Positions 1-6,145 of a stretch of DNA of 9,825 nucleotides are shown here, piece by piece. The notes under the pieces are model-generated. The model did no database searches. It was not told the DNA's origin and saw nothing but the letters and a program-made list of their open reading frames with translations. Positions within the stretch are counted from its first letter, which is position 1, and the number at the start of each line of letters is the position of its first letter. Position numbers and translations under genes: made by a program. Source of the stretch: Deltaproteobacteria bacterium (GTDB taxonomy: Bacteria > Desulfobacterota > Desulfomonilia > UBA1062); assembly GCA_023230665.1 (NCBI GenBank), contig JALNWY010000112.1, positions 1-9,825 of the forward strand, in the 5' to 3' direction.

Positions 1-131
1 CGCGGGGTTGCCTGCTGATGAGAACACCCGGCGAGAATGAGCACAAAGGCGCCAAACAGGAAGGCTGAAGCCCTGGCCTTGCCGGCGGCTGCCCGAGCAG
101 ACCGGTTATTCCTCGTAATCACGGATATCAT
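1..131 (-). CDS. Lipoprotein N-terminus, partial (runs off left edge)
   Basis: The minus strand opens at ATG 131-129 and stays open to the window edge (43 codons plus 2 nt). The reading begins MISVITRNNRSARA, followed by a basic stretch with three more positive residues to about residue 20. A hydrophobic segment (about residues 22-34) and the lipobox L33-A34-G35-C36 follow, then Ser37 and a polar SHQQATP start of the mature protein. This is a textbook type II (lipoprotein) signal peptide. A Ser at +2 usually means outer-membrane sorting in Gram-negatives; that is family knowledge, not shown here. The start is supported by GAGGAAGG a few bases upstream. Nothing can be said of function because the mature domain lies outside the window. 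It is preceded by an unusually long, inverted-repeat-rich leader. Confidence 0.72.
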   Translation of the reverse strand, partial: MISVITRNNRSARAAAGKARASAFLFGAFVLILAGCSHQQATP

Positions 132-336
132 TGCCCTTCCTCGACCCCCTTTTTTTACGTTCGGGGTTAGAGCATCGATCTCTCAGGCGGAGAAAACCTT
201 GCCATGGCGTTTTCCCGGCACATGCCGCATCCACCCTTGCGGGTTACGGAATAGGCGGCTGCACAAGCAGGACCCCGCCTGATATCGCGTGCCCGGTAAT
301 CTCGACAGGAATCCGCTGCTCTTATATTCCATTACC
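132..336 (-). other. Structured 5' leader of the lipoprotein gene (unassigned RNA)
   Basis: Between the TATAAT at 337-342 and the lipoprotein start lie several nested inverted repeats. (1) ATTCCATTACC (326-336) pairs with GGTAAT (295-300) and GGAAT (308-312), leaving a 7-nt bulge. (2) AGGCGG-CTGC-ACAA-GCAG-GACC-CCGCCT (253-280) is a two-part hairpin. (3) ACCC-TTGC-GGGT (233-244) reads as a GCAA-tetraloop hairpin on the minus strand. (4) ACCCC (144-148) pairs with GGGGT (163-167) just ahead of the ribosome binding site. I compared it by eye with the conserved cores of the TPP, cobalamin, SAM, glycine, c-di-GMP-I and c-di-AMP riboswitches and found no match. A regulatory RNA is inference; chance pairing in GC-rich DNA remains possible. 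Confidence 0.35.
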
Positions 337-548
337 ATTATAAGTATGAAGGTGACTGGCGAAACTCAAGACAGACCACCCGGGTAAAGGGGAATACCGG
401 CGCTGCTCAGGCCCGCGGCTTTTGATCCGGGGACGATCCATCAGCCGGAAGAGGGCCCCGGCCATGTTTTTCCCGAGAGCGACGCACTTATCCGGGTCGT
501 GGGCATATCCGGCCTCCCCGGGTCGGGATCATATTCTGCAGGCCGGGG
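322..548. other. Gap downstream of the glycerate kinase gene
   Basis: No assignable gene. One minus-strand frame is open from after a TGA (529-531) to TAA (322-324) with coding-like G/C third positions. Its only ATG (463-465) lacks a clear ribosome binding site and would give 47 residues starting MAGALFRLMDRP. I do not recognise it. No clear intrinsic terminator for the kinase gene is visible here. Confidence 0.5.
337..342 (-). promoter_or_regulatory. Perfect -10 box (TATAAT) toward the lipoprotein gene
   Basis: Minus-strand TATAAT lies in an AT-rich island about 205 bp upstream of the lipoprotein start. The best -35 at 16-bp spacing is TTTCGC, which is poor; TTGAGT lies 21 bp away, too far. 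If used, it would need an activator or tolerate a weak -35. Confidence 0.35.
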
Positions 549-1895
549 TCACATCACGATCATGAGCTGGATATCGCAGACGTTCGTGTTTGTGGGGCCG
601 GTGATGAACAGGCCCTCTGCCTTCTTGAAAAAGTGGTACGAGTCGTTATTTTCCAGGTAGGCCCCTGGATTCAGACCGAGCCGCGCTGCCTCGTGCGGGA
701 GGCCGGGCCCGATGAGCGCACCTGCCGCATCGGTGGGTCCGTCTGTTCCGTCGGTGCCTGCACTGAGAAAGTAGATGCCTTCCAGGCCGGTCTGATTCCC
801 GGAAAACTCGTTGAGAAAGGACAGGGCCATTTCCTGATTCCGTCCGCCTTTCCCGGGGCCTCTGATGGTCACCGTGGTTTCCCCTCCGGCCAGGATGAGC
901 GCCGGTTTTGCGAAATCAGCCGTGCCGCGGCGGATGTCGCGGGCCATGGCGGCGAAGAATTTCGCCGCCTCCCGCGCCTCGCCGGTGAGCGTCGAGGTCA
1001 GGAGAACAGCCCGGTAGCCCAGGCTCGCGCCGTGGTCACGGGCCGCGCTGCACGCGGCCAAGTTGTTTCCGAGCAGGACGTTGAGCACCCGGCCGAACAC
1101 GGGATCGCCCTGCTTGGGTGTGTCCGGGATTTCCCCCTTCTTCCCTGATTCGAGATAACCCACCACGGACTTGGGAAGCCTGTCCCGGATATGATACCTG
1201 TTCACGATGTCGAGCGCCTGGGCATAGGTGGTGTCATCAGGGACCGCTATCCCGGATGCGATGGTATCGAGGCGGTCGCCCACGACATCGGAGAGGATGA
1301 GGTTGATCATCCGGGCCGGGAAGGCGGTCCGGGCGAAGCGGCCGCCCTTCACCCGCGACAGGTGCTTGCGGATGCTGTTGATCTCGCCGATGTCTGCCCC
1401 GGATTCCAGGAGCACTTTCGTGGCAGCCTGTTTGTCCTCAAGGCTTATGCCCTTGGATGGAAGACTGAACAGGGCTGATCCGCCCCCTGAAACGAGATTG
1501 ATGATCAATGATTTCTCATCCGCACCTGACGCGAGGTCGAACAGGATTTTGGCCCCGGCCACACTGTTTCCATCCGGTATGGGATGGCCCGCCTGCATGA
1601 CCCGTATGCGTTTCAGCGGCTCGGTGTAGCCGTATTTCGTGACCACCGCTCCCCGGGAGATCCTCTCTCCCAGGATTTCTTCCATTGCCAGGCCCATCTT
1701 CGAGGATGCCTTGCCGATGCCCAGGACCATGATGTCGCGGTAGGAACTCAAGTCCTCCCGGGCTGTCCCGGCCCCGTGGGATATGACAAGGGTGTCGTTT
1801 TCCACGGATATGGAGCGTATGATCATCTCGTAGGGGTCGACACGCCTGATCGCGTGAGAAAAGATCGATCGTATGTCGTTTTCCGGGTTCATCAT
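549..1895 (-). CDS. Glycerate 2-kinase (GckA/TtuD-type, DUF4147-MOFRL)
   Basis: 448 residues, a normal length for the GckA class of glycerate kinases, cytosolic enzymes that use ATP to make 2-phosphoglycerate from D-glycerate. Family landmarks appear in order: GIGKAS (59-64), HPIPDGNS (104-111), LVSGGGSALF (134-143), INSIRKHLSRVKGGR (172-186), LSDVVGDRLDTIASG (201-215), the MOFRL signature GGETTVTIRGPGKGGRNQE (337-355), GTDGTDGPTDAAGA (380-393) and NDSYHFF...TGPTNTNVCD (417-441). The usual SGPT/SGPA turn reads SGIA (214-217) here. The gene opens ATG ATG with GGGGAGG directly against the first ATG, so the second ATG (1890-1892) may be the used start. The call rests on conserved motifs, so the family is near certain. 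The exact substrate (glycerate or a related hydroxy-acid) is inferred. It stands alone, divergent from the hydrolase at 2150. Confidence 0.95.
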   Translation of the reverse strand: MMNPENDIRSIFSHAIRRVDPYEMIIRSISVENDTLVISHGAGTAREDLSSYRDIMVLGIGKASSKMGLAMEEILGERISRGAVVTKYGYTEPLKRIRVMQAGHPIPDGNSVAGAKILFDLASGADEKSLIINLVSGGGSALFSLPSKGISLEDKQAATKVLLESGADIGEINSIRKHLSRVKGGRFARTAFPARMINLILSDVVGDRLDTIASGIAVPDDTTYAQALDIVNRYHIRDRLPKSVVGYLESGKKGEIPDTPKQGDPVFGRVLNVLLGNNLAACSAARDHGASLGYRAVLLTSTLTGEAREAAKFFAAMARDIRRGTADFAKPALILAGGETTVTIRGPGKGGRNQEMALSFLNEFSGNQTGLEGIYFLSAGTDGTDGPTDAAGALIGPGLPHEAARLGLNPGAYLENNDSYHFFKKAEGLFITGPTNTNVCDIQLMIVM

Positions 1896-2149
1896 CCTCC
1901 CCTGGCCTCTATAAGGAGTGTATCATGGGGCCGCAGAGCATCTTTTCAAAGGTGAAACACTCAAAGCAGTATGTCCTTTATGTATGATATATCCGCCCTG
2001 CGGCTCAAGGCGTTTTTATATGATTTCTGATAACCAGTAGAAATAATACGGAGAAATATGCTGTTTTCGAAATATTTCCTTTTTGTTATGGTGGCAGCTC
2101 AGGGCCGGTGCCCATGGGAGGCTTTTGCCGGCGGAAGGAAAGACAGCTT
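1896..2149. promoter_or_regulatory. Divergent intergenic region, AT-rich
   Basis: 254 bp separate the divergent kinase and hydrolase genes. The half nearest the hydrolase (about 1975-2095) is AT-rich and contains a 7-bp inverted repeat GAAATAT/ATATTTC (around 2053-2080) followed by a run of T. No confident -35/-10 pair is visible in either direction, but promoters for both genes must lie here. Confidence 0.4.
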
Positions 2150-3058
2150 GTGAAAAAAGACATACCGTCCGTCAAGCGCACGGATGAAGCAAGGGTGAGA
2201 GCAAACGGGCTGGACGTGGTCTACGACACCTTCGGGGATGAGTCCGATCCGCCCCTGCTGCTCATCATGGGCTTGAGCACCCAGATGATCGTGTGGGAAG
2301 ACGAGTTTTGCCAAAGGCTTGCCGGCAGAGGATTCTTTGTTGTCCGCTTTGACAACCGGGACGCGGGGAGGTCCTCCCGCTTCGACCCGCCCGGCGTGCA
2401 GGGGCTGCGCAATGTTTTTCACGGCGGGCAGGCAGGGCTTGCCTATACACTCGACGACATGTCGGATGACACCCTCGGGCTCATGGACGCCCTGGGCATC
2501 GCCTCCGCACACATGGTCGGGGCCTCGATGGGCGGAATGATCGCGCAGATCCTGGCCCTGGGCAATCCCCGGCGCGTGCTGAGTCTCACGCTCATCATGT
2601 CCTCCTCGGGCAATCCCTTCCTTCCCCCTCCCAGACCTAAGGCCATGAGCATTCTCTTCAAACCTTTTCCGACCCGTCGTGAGCCCTATATCGAGTATTT
2701 CCTCGAGACGTGGCGGGTGCTCAACGGCGGGGAGATACCCATAGACAGAGACCGGATGCGCAGGCTGGCCGAATGTTCGTTCGAGCGTGGCGTGTCTCCG
2801 GGGGGAAGCGCCCGCCAGCTCGCAGCCATATTCGCCTCAGGGAACAGGAAGAGCTCGCTCGCCGCGCTTAAAGTACCCACGCTGGTCGTGCACGGTGACG
2901 CAGACCCCCTTCTGCCCGTCGAGTGCGGGATCGACCTTGCCGAGAGCATTCCCGGCTCGCGCCTCAAGATCATCAAGGGCATGGGACACTGGCTTGGGCC
3001 CGCGGTCTGGAACGAGGTCATCGAGGCCATGGACCGGCATATCCGCTGCAGCCGGTAG
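2150..3058 (+). CDS. Alpha/beta-fold hydrolase
   Basis: 302 residues from GTG 2150; the frame is open back to GTG 2108 (316 residues). I prefer 2150 because GGAAGGA lies about 10 nt upstream and because relatives begin near the RVRANGLDVVYDTFGD stretch. Visible parts, numbered from 2150: an oxyanion-side loop LLLIMGL (36-42), FDNRDAGRS (67-75), the nucleophile elbow GASMGG with Ser126, the acid HGDADPL with Asp252, and the catalytic His280 in GMGHWL. The triad is complete, so the protein is a probable active cytosolic esterase/hydrolase. The pattern GASMGGMIAQ followed by LSLTLIMSSSG resembles the RdmC-like methylesterase group, but the substrate cannot be deduced. No signal peptide. The 3' neighbour starts 100 bp on in the same direction. 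Confidence 0.9.
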   Translation: MKKDIPSVKRTDEARVRANGLDVVYDTFGDESDPPLLLIMGLSTQMIVWEDEFCQRLAGRGFFVVRFDNRDAGRSSRFDPPGVQGLRNVFHGGQAGLAYTLDDMSDDTLGLMDALGIASAHMVGASMGGMIAQILALGNPRRVLSLTLIMSSSGNPFLPPPRPKAMSILFKPFPTRREPYIEYFLETWRVLNGGEIPIDRDRMRRLAECSFERGVSPGGSARQLAAIFASGNRKSSLAALKVPTLVVHGDADPLLPVECGIDLAESIPGSRLKIIKGMGHWLGPAVWNEVIEAMDRHIRCSR

Positions 3059-3104
3059 ACTCGCTGCATGCGCGCTTTTTTTAGCGTTCTTGATTCCCGG
3101 CGCT

Positions 3105-3130
3105 TTTTCCCTTATCAGATACAGGGAAAA
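3105..3130 (+). other. Stem-loop in the gap before the MGKIRSTLD gene
   Basis: TTTTCCCT (3105-3112) and AGGGAAAA (3123-3130) form a perfect 8-bp stem with a 10-nt loop. It ends 14 nt before the ribosome binding site of the 3158 gene. It is not a standard terminator because the T-run is inside the stem. It may mark the end of the upstream transcript or shape the leader. Confidence 0.35.
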
Positions 3131-3157
3131 CCATGTGAGCAAGTAGAGGTAATTTGT

Positions 3158-3667
3158 ATGGGAAAGATTCGCAGCACACTCGACATCGTTATGGAACGGA
3201 CCAGGGGCATGAGCATGTCCCGGGAAGACAGAGACAGGCTCCGGGAAAAAGAGCTGTCCGACACGGCAAGGGCCTGGGTGCAGAAGTATCTCGGCAACAG
3301 GATGACATGGGAAGATATCAGCACCCGGCTTGATTCCGCAGGGCAGGACAGGCCCCTGCTTTCTACCCTGCTGAAGGACGAACTTGCCTCGGACATCCGT
3401 CCGGGCAATGACAACGAACGACCCATCCAGGCCCTCGGAAGGCTTTGCGGGGTGGACCGGGACCGGATCATGACGATCATCGGCAGCCATGAGCAGGAGT
3501 TGAACAACCGGATGACCCGGCACCTGGAGCTTCTTAAGACCCGGCTTGAAGACGAGGGGATCAGGGGGACGGCTGTCATCCCCAACGCGGCACAGGACCC
3601 TTCCTGGCAGGATGTTGTCCGCGAGGCCCAAGAACGCCTGACCGCCGAGCTTCGCGCACTCTCATAG
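3158..3667 (+). CDS. Conserved hypothetical protein (MGKIRSTLDIVMERT family)
   Basis: 169 residues from ATG 3158, chosen over the upstream ATG at 3068 because GAGG sits 8 nt before it. The 30 upstream codons look non-coding, and MGKIRSTLDIVMERT is a natural family N-terminus that I recall from Desulfobacterota genomes. The protein is charged, without signal peptide or membrane segment, and should be cytosolic and mostly helical. It has basic and acidic helices (about 1-45), a middle part with WEDISTRLD, and a C-terminal helical region (about 115-169) that includes IRGTAVIPNAAQDPSWQDV. No enzyme motif is visible. The stop (3665-3667) abuts the stop of the convergent MBL gene inside TCATAG. Function unknown. 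Confidence 0.85.
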   Translation: MGKIRSTLDIVMERTRGMSMSREDRDRLREKELSDTARAWVQKYLGNRMTWEDISTRLDSAGQDRPLLSTLLKDELASDIRPGNDNERPIQALGRLCGVDRDRIMTIIGSHEQELNNRMTRHLELLKTRLEDEGIRGTAVIPNAAQDPSWQDVVREAQERLTAELRALS

Positions 3668-4309
3668 AGAACGGAACCAGTAGTCCCGGATGACCCTGAA
3701 GTTTTCCCGGACAGCCTCTTTTCCGGCAATGACGCTTCCGTGGCCGCTCAGGAGGTATTCGATGTCAAGACCCATGATCTTCTCAATGCTTTCCTTGAGC
3801 TGGTCCCCGCTTCCGCCGGGCAGGTCTGTCCGGCCGACTCCCTGCGGAAATACCAGATCGCCCGAGAAGAGCACCTTTTTCGCCGGCCAGTACAGGCACA
3901 CAGACCCCGGAGTATGGCCCGGCGTCTCGAAGACGGTGAAGTGATCGCTGCCCACTTCCAGCCCCCCCTCCTGGAGGAAAAAGTCCGGCTGCAGGTGCCG
4001 GTAGCGGCCCCCGGTGAGCTCGATCATGTAGTCGTACTCGGTACGGCTCATGGCGAACCGGGAGGTGTCCTTCAGAAAGGCGGCCGCCTCCACATGATCG
4101 GGATGGCCGTGAGTGGCCAGCACGAGATCAATGTCCGGCAGGGACAACCGGAGGGCATCCAAGCCCCGCTGGACATTGGCGAAAAGGTGCGCGTGCCCCG
4201 GGTCGATGAGGATTTTTTTCCATGCATCAATGAGGTAGGTGTTGCAGTTGTTCTGTGAGTAATCGTCCCAGATGAATCCGTACAGACCTTCAAAAATTTG
4301 TATCAGCAT
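3662..4309 (-). CDS. MBL-fold metallo-hydrolase (glyoxalase II-like)
   Basis: 215 residues, a full-length metallo-beta-lactamase-fold domain without export signal. The complete metal-binding set is present: His67, His69, Asp71 and His72 in THGHPDH; His132 in ETPGHTPGS; the bridging Asp151 in FSGDLVF; and His190 in LLSGHGS. GVGRTDLPGGSGDQLKESI (158-176) is the loop typical of glyoxalase II and persulfide-dioxygenase-like members, so a dinuclear thioester or related hydrolase is likely. The substrate is not determinable. The start ATG 4309 has AAGGAA 7 nt upstream. It lies 222 bp downstream of the co-oriented HD gene, which could make a loose transcription unit. Its stop overlaps the end of the convergent gene at 3158-3667. 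Confidence 0.92.
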   Translation of the reverse strand: MLIQIFEGLYGFIWDDYSQNNCNTYLIDAWKKILIDPGHAHLFANVQRGLDALRLSLPDIDLVLATHGHPDHVEAAAFLKDTSRFAMSRTEYDYMIELTGGRYRHLQPDFFLQEGGLEVGSDHFTVFETPGHTPGSVCLYWPAKKVLFSGDLVFPQGVGRTDLPGGSGDQLKESIEKIMGLDIEYLLSGHGSVIAGKEAVRENFRVIRDYWFRSL

Positions 4310-4439
4310 GTCTTCGTTCCTTCTTGCTTTTATCGATGGTACGGACCTTTGAAGGGCAGGCCCATCGAACCGGCCTCAAACCCGAGCGCTTTCAACGGGA
4401 ATGTTGCCCGCCTTCAACGTCCTTAAAGCAGCGAACCTT

Positions 4440-4503
4440 AAAAAAATTCGAGCCTCCCGGCCGGACAAGGGACTGCGCTGCCCTGTTCTGTACAGACCGG
4501 CCG
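4440..4503 (-). terminator. Possible terminator after the HD-domain gene
   Basis: On the minus strand CGGCCGG (4497-4503) and CCGGCCG (4458-4464) can form a 7-bp GC stem. A run of seven T (4440-4446) follows after 11 nt. The gap between stem and T-run is longer than in a standard intrinsic terminator, so this is a weak call. Confidence 0.28.
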
Positions 4504-4531
4504 AACCAGAGGCCCTTGTAAAGATCCGGTG

Positions 4532-5110
4532 CTACCCTTCGCCTTTCAGGCCGATCTCTTGGGCTGCCTCTCTCATACCCATAATAGTGTCTTCCACAAG
4601 CGCTGACACCTCCATGTTCAGCATCTCGGCGCCTTTTGCGATAATCGACCGGTCCACGCCCGCGGCAAAGGCCGGCGATTTCCATTTCTTCATGACAGAC
4701 TTGGTCGTGAGATCCATGACGCTCTTTGACGGCCGCACCAGGGCGCTCGCCGCCACGAGCCCGGTGAGCTCGTCGATCGCGTACAGGGTCTTCTCGAGCC
4801 TGCTTATGGGCTCCGCATCCGAGCATATGCCCCATCCGTGGGAGACCACGGCCCGGATGTAGTCCTCGGGCCATCCATGCTGCTCCAGTATCTCCCGGGT
4901 CTTGGTGCAGTGCTGGTCCGGATACTGCTCGTAATCGAGGTCGTGCACCAGCCCGATGACCCCCCACGTATCCTCGTCTTCGCCGGCCTTGCGGGCCAGG
5001 TAGCGCATCACGGCTTCCACCGCGTATGCGTGTTTCTGCAGCTGGTCTGTCTTGGTATGTGCAAGCAAAAGGCTGAGCGCGTCATCACGGCTCGGGACAT
5101 ATGCAGTCAT
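4532..5110 (-). CDS. HD-domain (HDIG-type) phosphohydrolase
   Basis: 192 residues from ATG 5110. The frame is open further upstream to 5200, but AAGGAGG sits 5 nt before 5110 and the upstream residues are not family-like. HD-superfamily metal ligands are visible: His27 in LQKHAYAVEA, His56-Asp57 in GLVHDLDYE, a candidate His91 in AVVSHGWG, and Asp113 in AIDELTGLV. This H...HD...D pattern defines metal-dependent phosphohydrolases. The arrangement HAYAVEAVMRYLA...GLVHDLDYEQYP is that of small stand-alone HDIG proteins, which often remain uncharacterised. It should be cytosolic. No nucleotide-synthetase (RelA) or output domain is present, so the substrate is unknown. It is divergent from the 5517 gene across a 400-bp control region. 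Confidence 0.9.
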   Translation of the reverse strand: MTAYVPSRDDALSLLLAHTKTDQLQKHAYAVEAVMRYLARKAGEDEDTWGVIGLVHDLDYEQYPDQHCTKTREILEQHGWPEDYIRAVVSHGWGICSDAEPISRLEKTLYAIDELTGLVAASALVRPSKSVMDLTTKSVMKKWKSPAFAAGVDRSIIAKGAEMLNMEVSALVEDTIMGMREAAQEIGLKGEG

Positions 5111-5140
5111 GCGGTCCTCCTTGAGATTGTTTGATCTTGT

Positions 5141-5169
5141 AGTATGGTTTTTTTGTAAAGGCCGTGCAA
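5141..5169 (-). promoter_or_regulatory. Candidate sigma-70-type promoter of the HD gene
   Basis: Minus-strand TTGCAC (5164-5169), a 17-bp spacer and CATACT (5141-5146) end about 30 bp before the HD start. The -10 matches consensus at four of six positions, the -35 at three. Spacing and position are good, sequence is mediocre. Confidence 0.3.
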
Positions 5170-5425
5170 GGGAAAATTTCCCGAGCATCCTTGCGGGCAA
5201 GGAGAGGGATCGATCGTGCTCCCAGCACGAGAGGTTTGTGGGTAATCGTATTCACGGGCACCATGCTGAATGCTCAAATACAGCATAGATGGGTAAACAT
5301 ATTCTCTGAAATGCCGGGGAAAAGAGAAAAGATTTACACTGATCGAGCGGGCTTCGGCCATGATAAACCCTTTTGAAAGAAATATAACTAATAGAAAATA
5401 TTAAAATAAAATAGATAAGTTGCAA

Positions 5426-5442
5426 TTGGCATGGCTCTTGAA
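5426..5442 (+). promoter_or_regulatory. Sigma-54 (RpoN) type promoter
   Basis: TTGGCATGGCTCTTGAA compared with the RpoN consensus YTGGCACGrNNNTTGCW differs at two positions (T for C in CACG, and A for C in the -12 element). The -24 GG (5428-5429) and the -12 G (5440) are exactly 12 bp apart. The flanking upstream DNA is strongly AT-rich, as is common where IHF bends DNA between the promoter and a bound activator. It faces the 5517 gene with an expected leader of about 60-65 nt. The altered -12 base lowers confidence. Confidence 0.55.
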
Positions 5443-5457
5443 TAATTACAGTCTGTT

Positions 5458-5490
5458 TGGATGGTTCACCTGCTCGATAGGGTGCATCCA
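5458..5490 (+). other. Leader hairpin before the 5517 gene
   Basis: TGGATG (5458-5463) pairs with CATCCA (5485-5490), and inside it CACC (5467-5470) pairs with GGTG (5481-5484), with a 3-nt bulge on one side. It would form in the 5' part of the sigma-54 transcript, before the ribosome binding site AAGGGGA (5505-5511). Confidence 0.35.
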
Positions 5491-5516
5491 TAAAAAAACC
5501 ATACAAGGGGAAAAAG

Positions 5517-5876
5517 ATGAGAGCACCAATTTTAGGGGTTACGGCTATCGTGGGTATCGTGGCCGTAACCCTATTTTTTATGCTGGCGCGGGAAAGCGAG
5601 GCGCGTATCACCCGTGCGGATGCTCCCTATCATCAATATAAACTGCAGTATTCGTACAACGGGAAGATCTGGCACGACCTGATCGTGATCGAAAACGGAG
5701 ATATCTCCAAACACATCAAATATCTGCGGAAGGAAGACCGGTTGCCCTCGCTGCGGTACTGGTATTCCTATATCGATGACGAAGGGATACAGCGCTATCA
5801 CAGCATCCCGCTCACCATAGACGGGAGACCGAGGCTTCAGGCGAACAGCGCGCCGGCAAAGGAAAAAAGGGGGTAG
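5517..5876 (+). CDS. Small membrane-anchored or exported protein, unknown function
   Basis: 119 residues. AAGGGGA lies 5 nt before the ATG, giving a firm start. Residues 4-23 (PILGVTAIVGIVAVTLFFML) are a strongly hydrophobic N-terminal segment after a single Arg, fitting a signal anchor; cleavage near residues 27-29 (SEA) is possible. The remaining 90 or so residues would lie in the periplasm. They are rich in Tyr and charged residues, with YKLQYSYNGKIWHDL and LRYWYSYIDDEGIQRYHS, suggestive of a small beta-rich domain. The tail (APAKEKRG) is basic and disordered-looking. I do not recognise the family. The upstream RpoN-type promoter implies activator-dependent expression. The gene is monocistronic: the next gene downstream is convergent. 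Confidence 0.82.
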   Translation: MRAPILGVTAIVGIVAVTLFFMLARESEARITRADAPYHQYKLQYSYNGKIWHDLIVIENGDISKHIKYLRKEDRLPSLRYWYSYIDDEGIQRYHSIPLTIDGRPRLQANSAPAKEKRG

Positions 5877-5971
5877 ACCCCTTGATGTCCGGGCCAGGCC
5901 CCGTGAAACGGGTATGGGCGGAAACACAGGTATTTTTTAATATTTTATGAAGGTATTACCCTATTCCTCCT

Positions 5972-6010
5972 CAGGCCGCAACCTCCCCCTGCAACAGAGG
6001 TTGCGGCCTG
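5972..6010. terminator. Perfect 14-bp stem-loop between convergent genes
   Basis: CAGGCCGCAACCTC (5972-5985) and GAGGTTGCGGCCTG (5997-6010) are exact inverted repeats around an 11-nt loop. The hairpin lies between the convergent 5517 and lipase genes, the expected place for a bidirectional terminator. Neither side has a T-run right after the stem, so it could act as an RNA 3'-end stabiliser or be part of a repeat family instead. Confidence 0.45.
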
Positions 6011-6145
6011 CTCCCTCACCAGGTCTCTGCTTTCGGGTCAGCGAAGAAGACAAAGAGGGCGGTTCTTGTCTGCGCCAAGGGCTGGCTTGAACATGGCATG
6101 GATATCCACCATGAGCCCGTTGCCCTGAGCTGATGCCCGTGGTAC

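Larger units (their letters stand above)
5111..5516. other. Divergent control region with hairpins
   Basis: About 400 bp without a supported gene. The half near the HD gene holds short inverted repeats: GGGAAA-A-TTTCCC (5170-5182), CCTTG-CGGG-CAAGG (5189-5202), CGTGCT-CCC-AGCACG (5215-5229) and ATGCTG/CAGCAT (around 5263-5286). The half near the 5517 gene is very AT-rich (5370-5425) and ends in a sigma-54-type promoter. A 13-bp inverted repeat (5142-5154 and 5492-5504) lies near both divergent starts. Confidence 0.5.

Noticed and set aside
170..200. CTCTCAGGCGGAGAAAA resembling the end of a glycine riboswitch (plus), or CTGAGAG resembling a TPP element (minus)
   Set aside because: The match is limited to a short string; the other conserved core segments of either riboswitch are missing, and the plus strand has no target gene.
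37..343. Plus-strand open frames of 70-81 codons at the left end
   Set aside because: They overlap the lipoprotein start and its leader on the other strand, have no good ribosome binding sites and no family features.
1920..1949. TTGAAA (minus, 1944-1949) as promoter for the kinase gene
   Set aside because: The only -10 at 18-bp spacing is TGATAC, with two of six consensus bases.
633..1955. Several plus-strand open frames across the glycerate kinase gene
   Set aside because: They are antisense shadows of a gene with strong motifs; high GC produces long chance frames.
6010..6145. Short minus-strand ORF after the lipase (MVDIHAMFKPALGADKNRP...)
   Set aside because: Only 24 codons, no convincing ribosome binding site, and no recognisable family.
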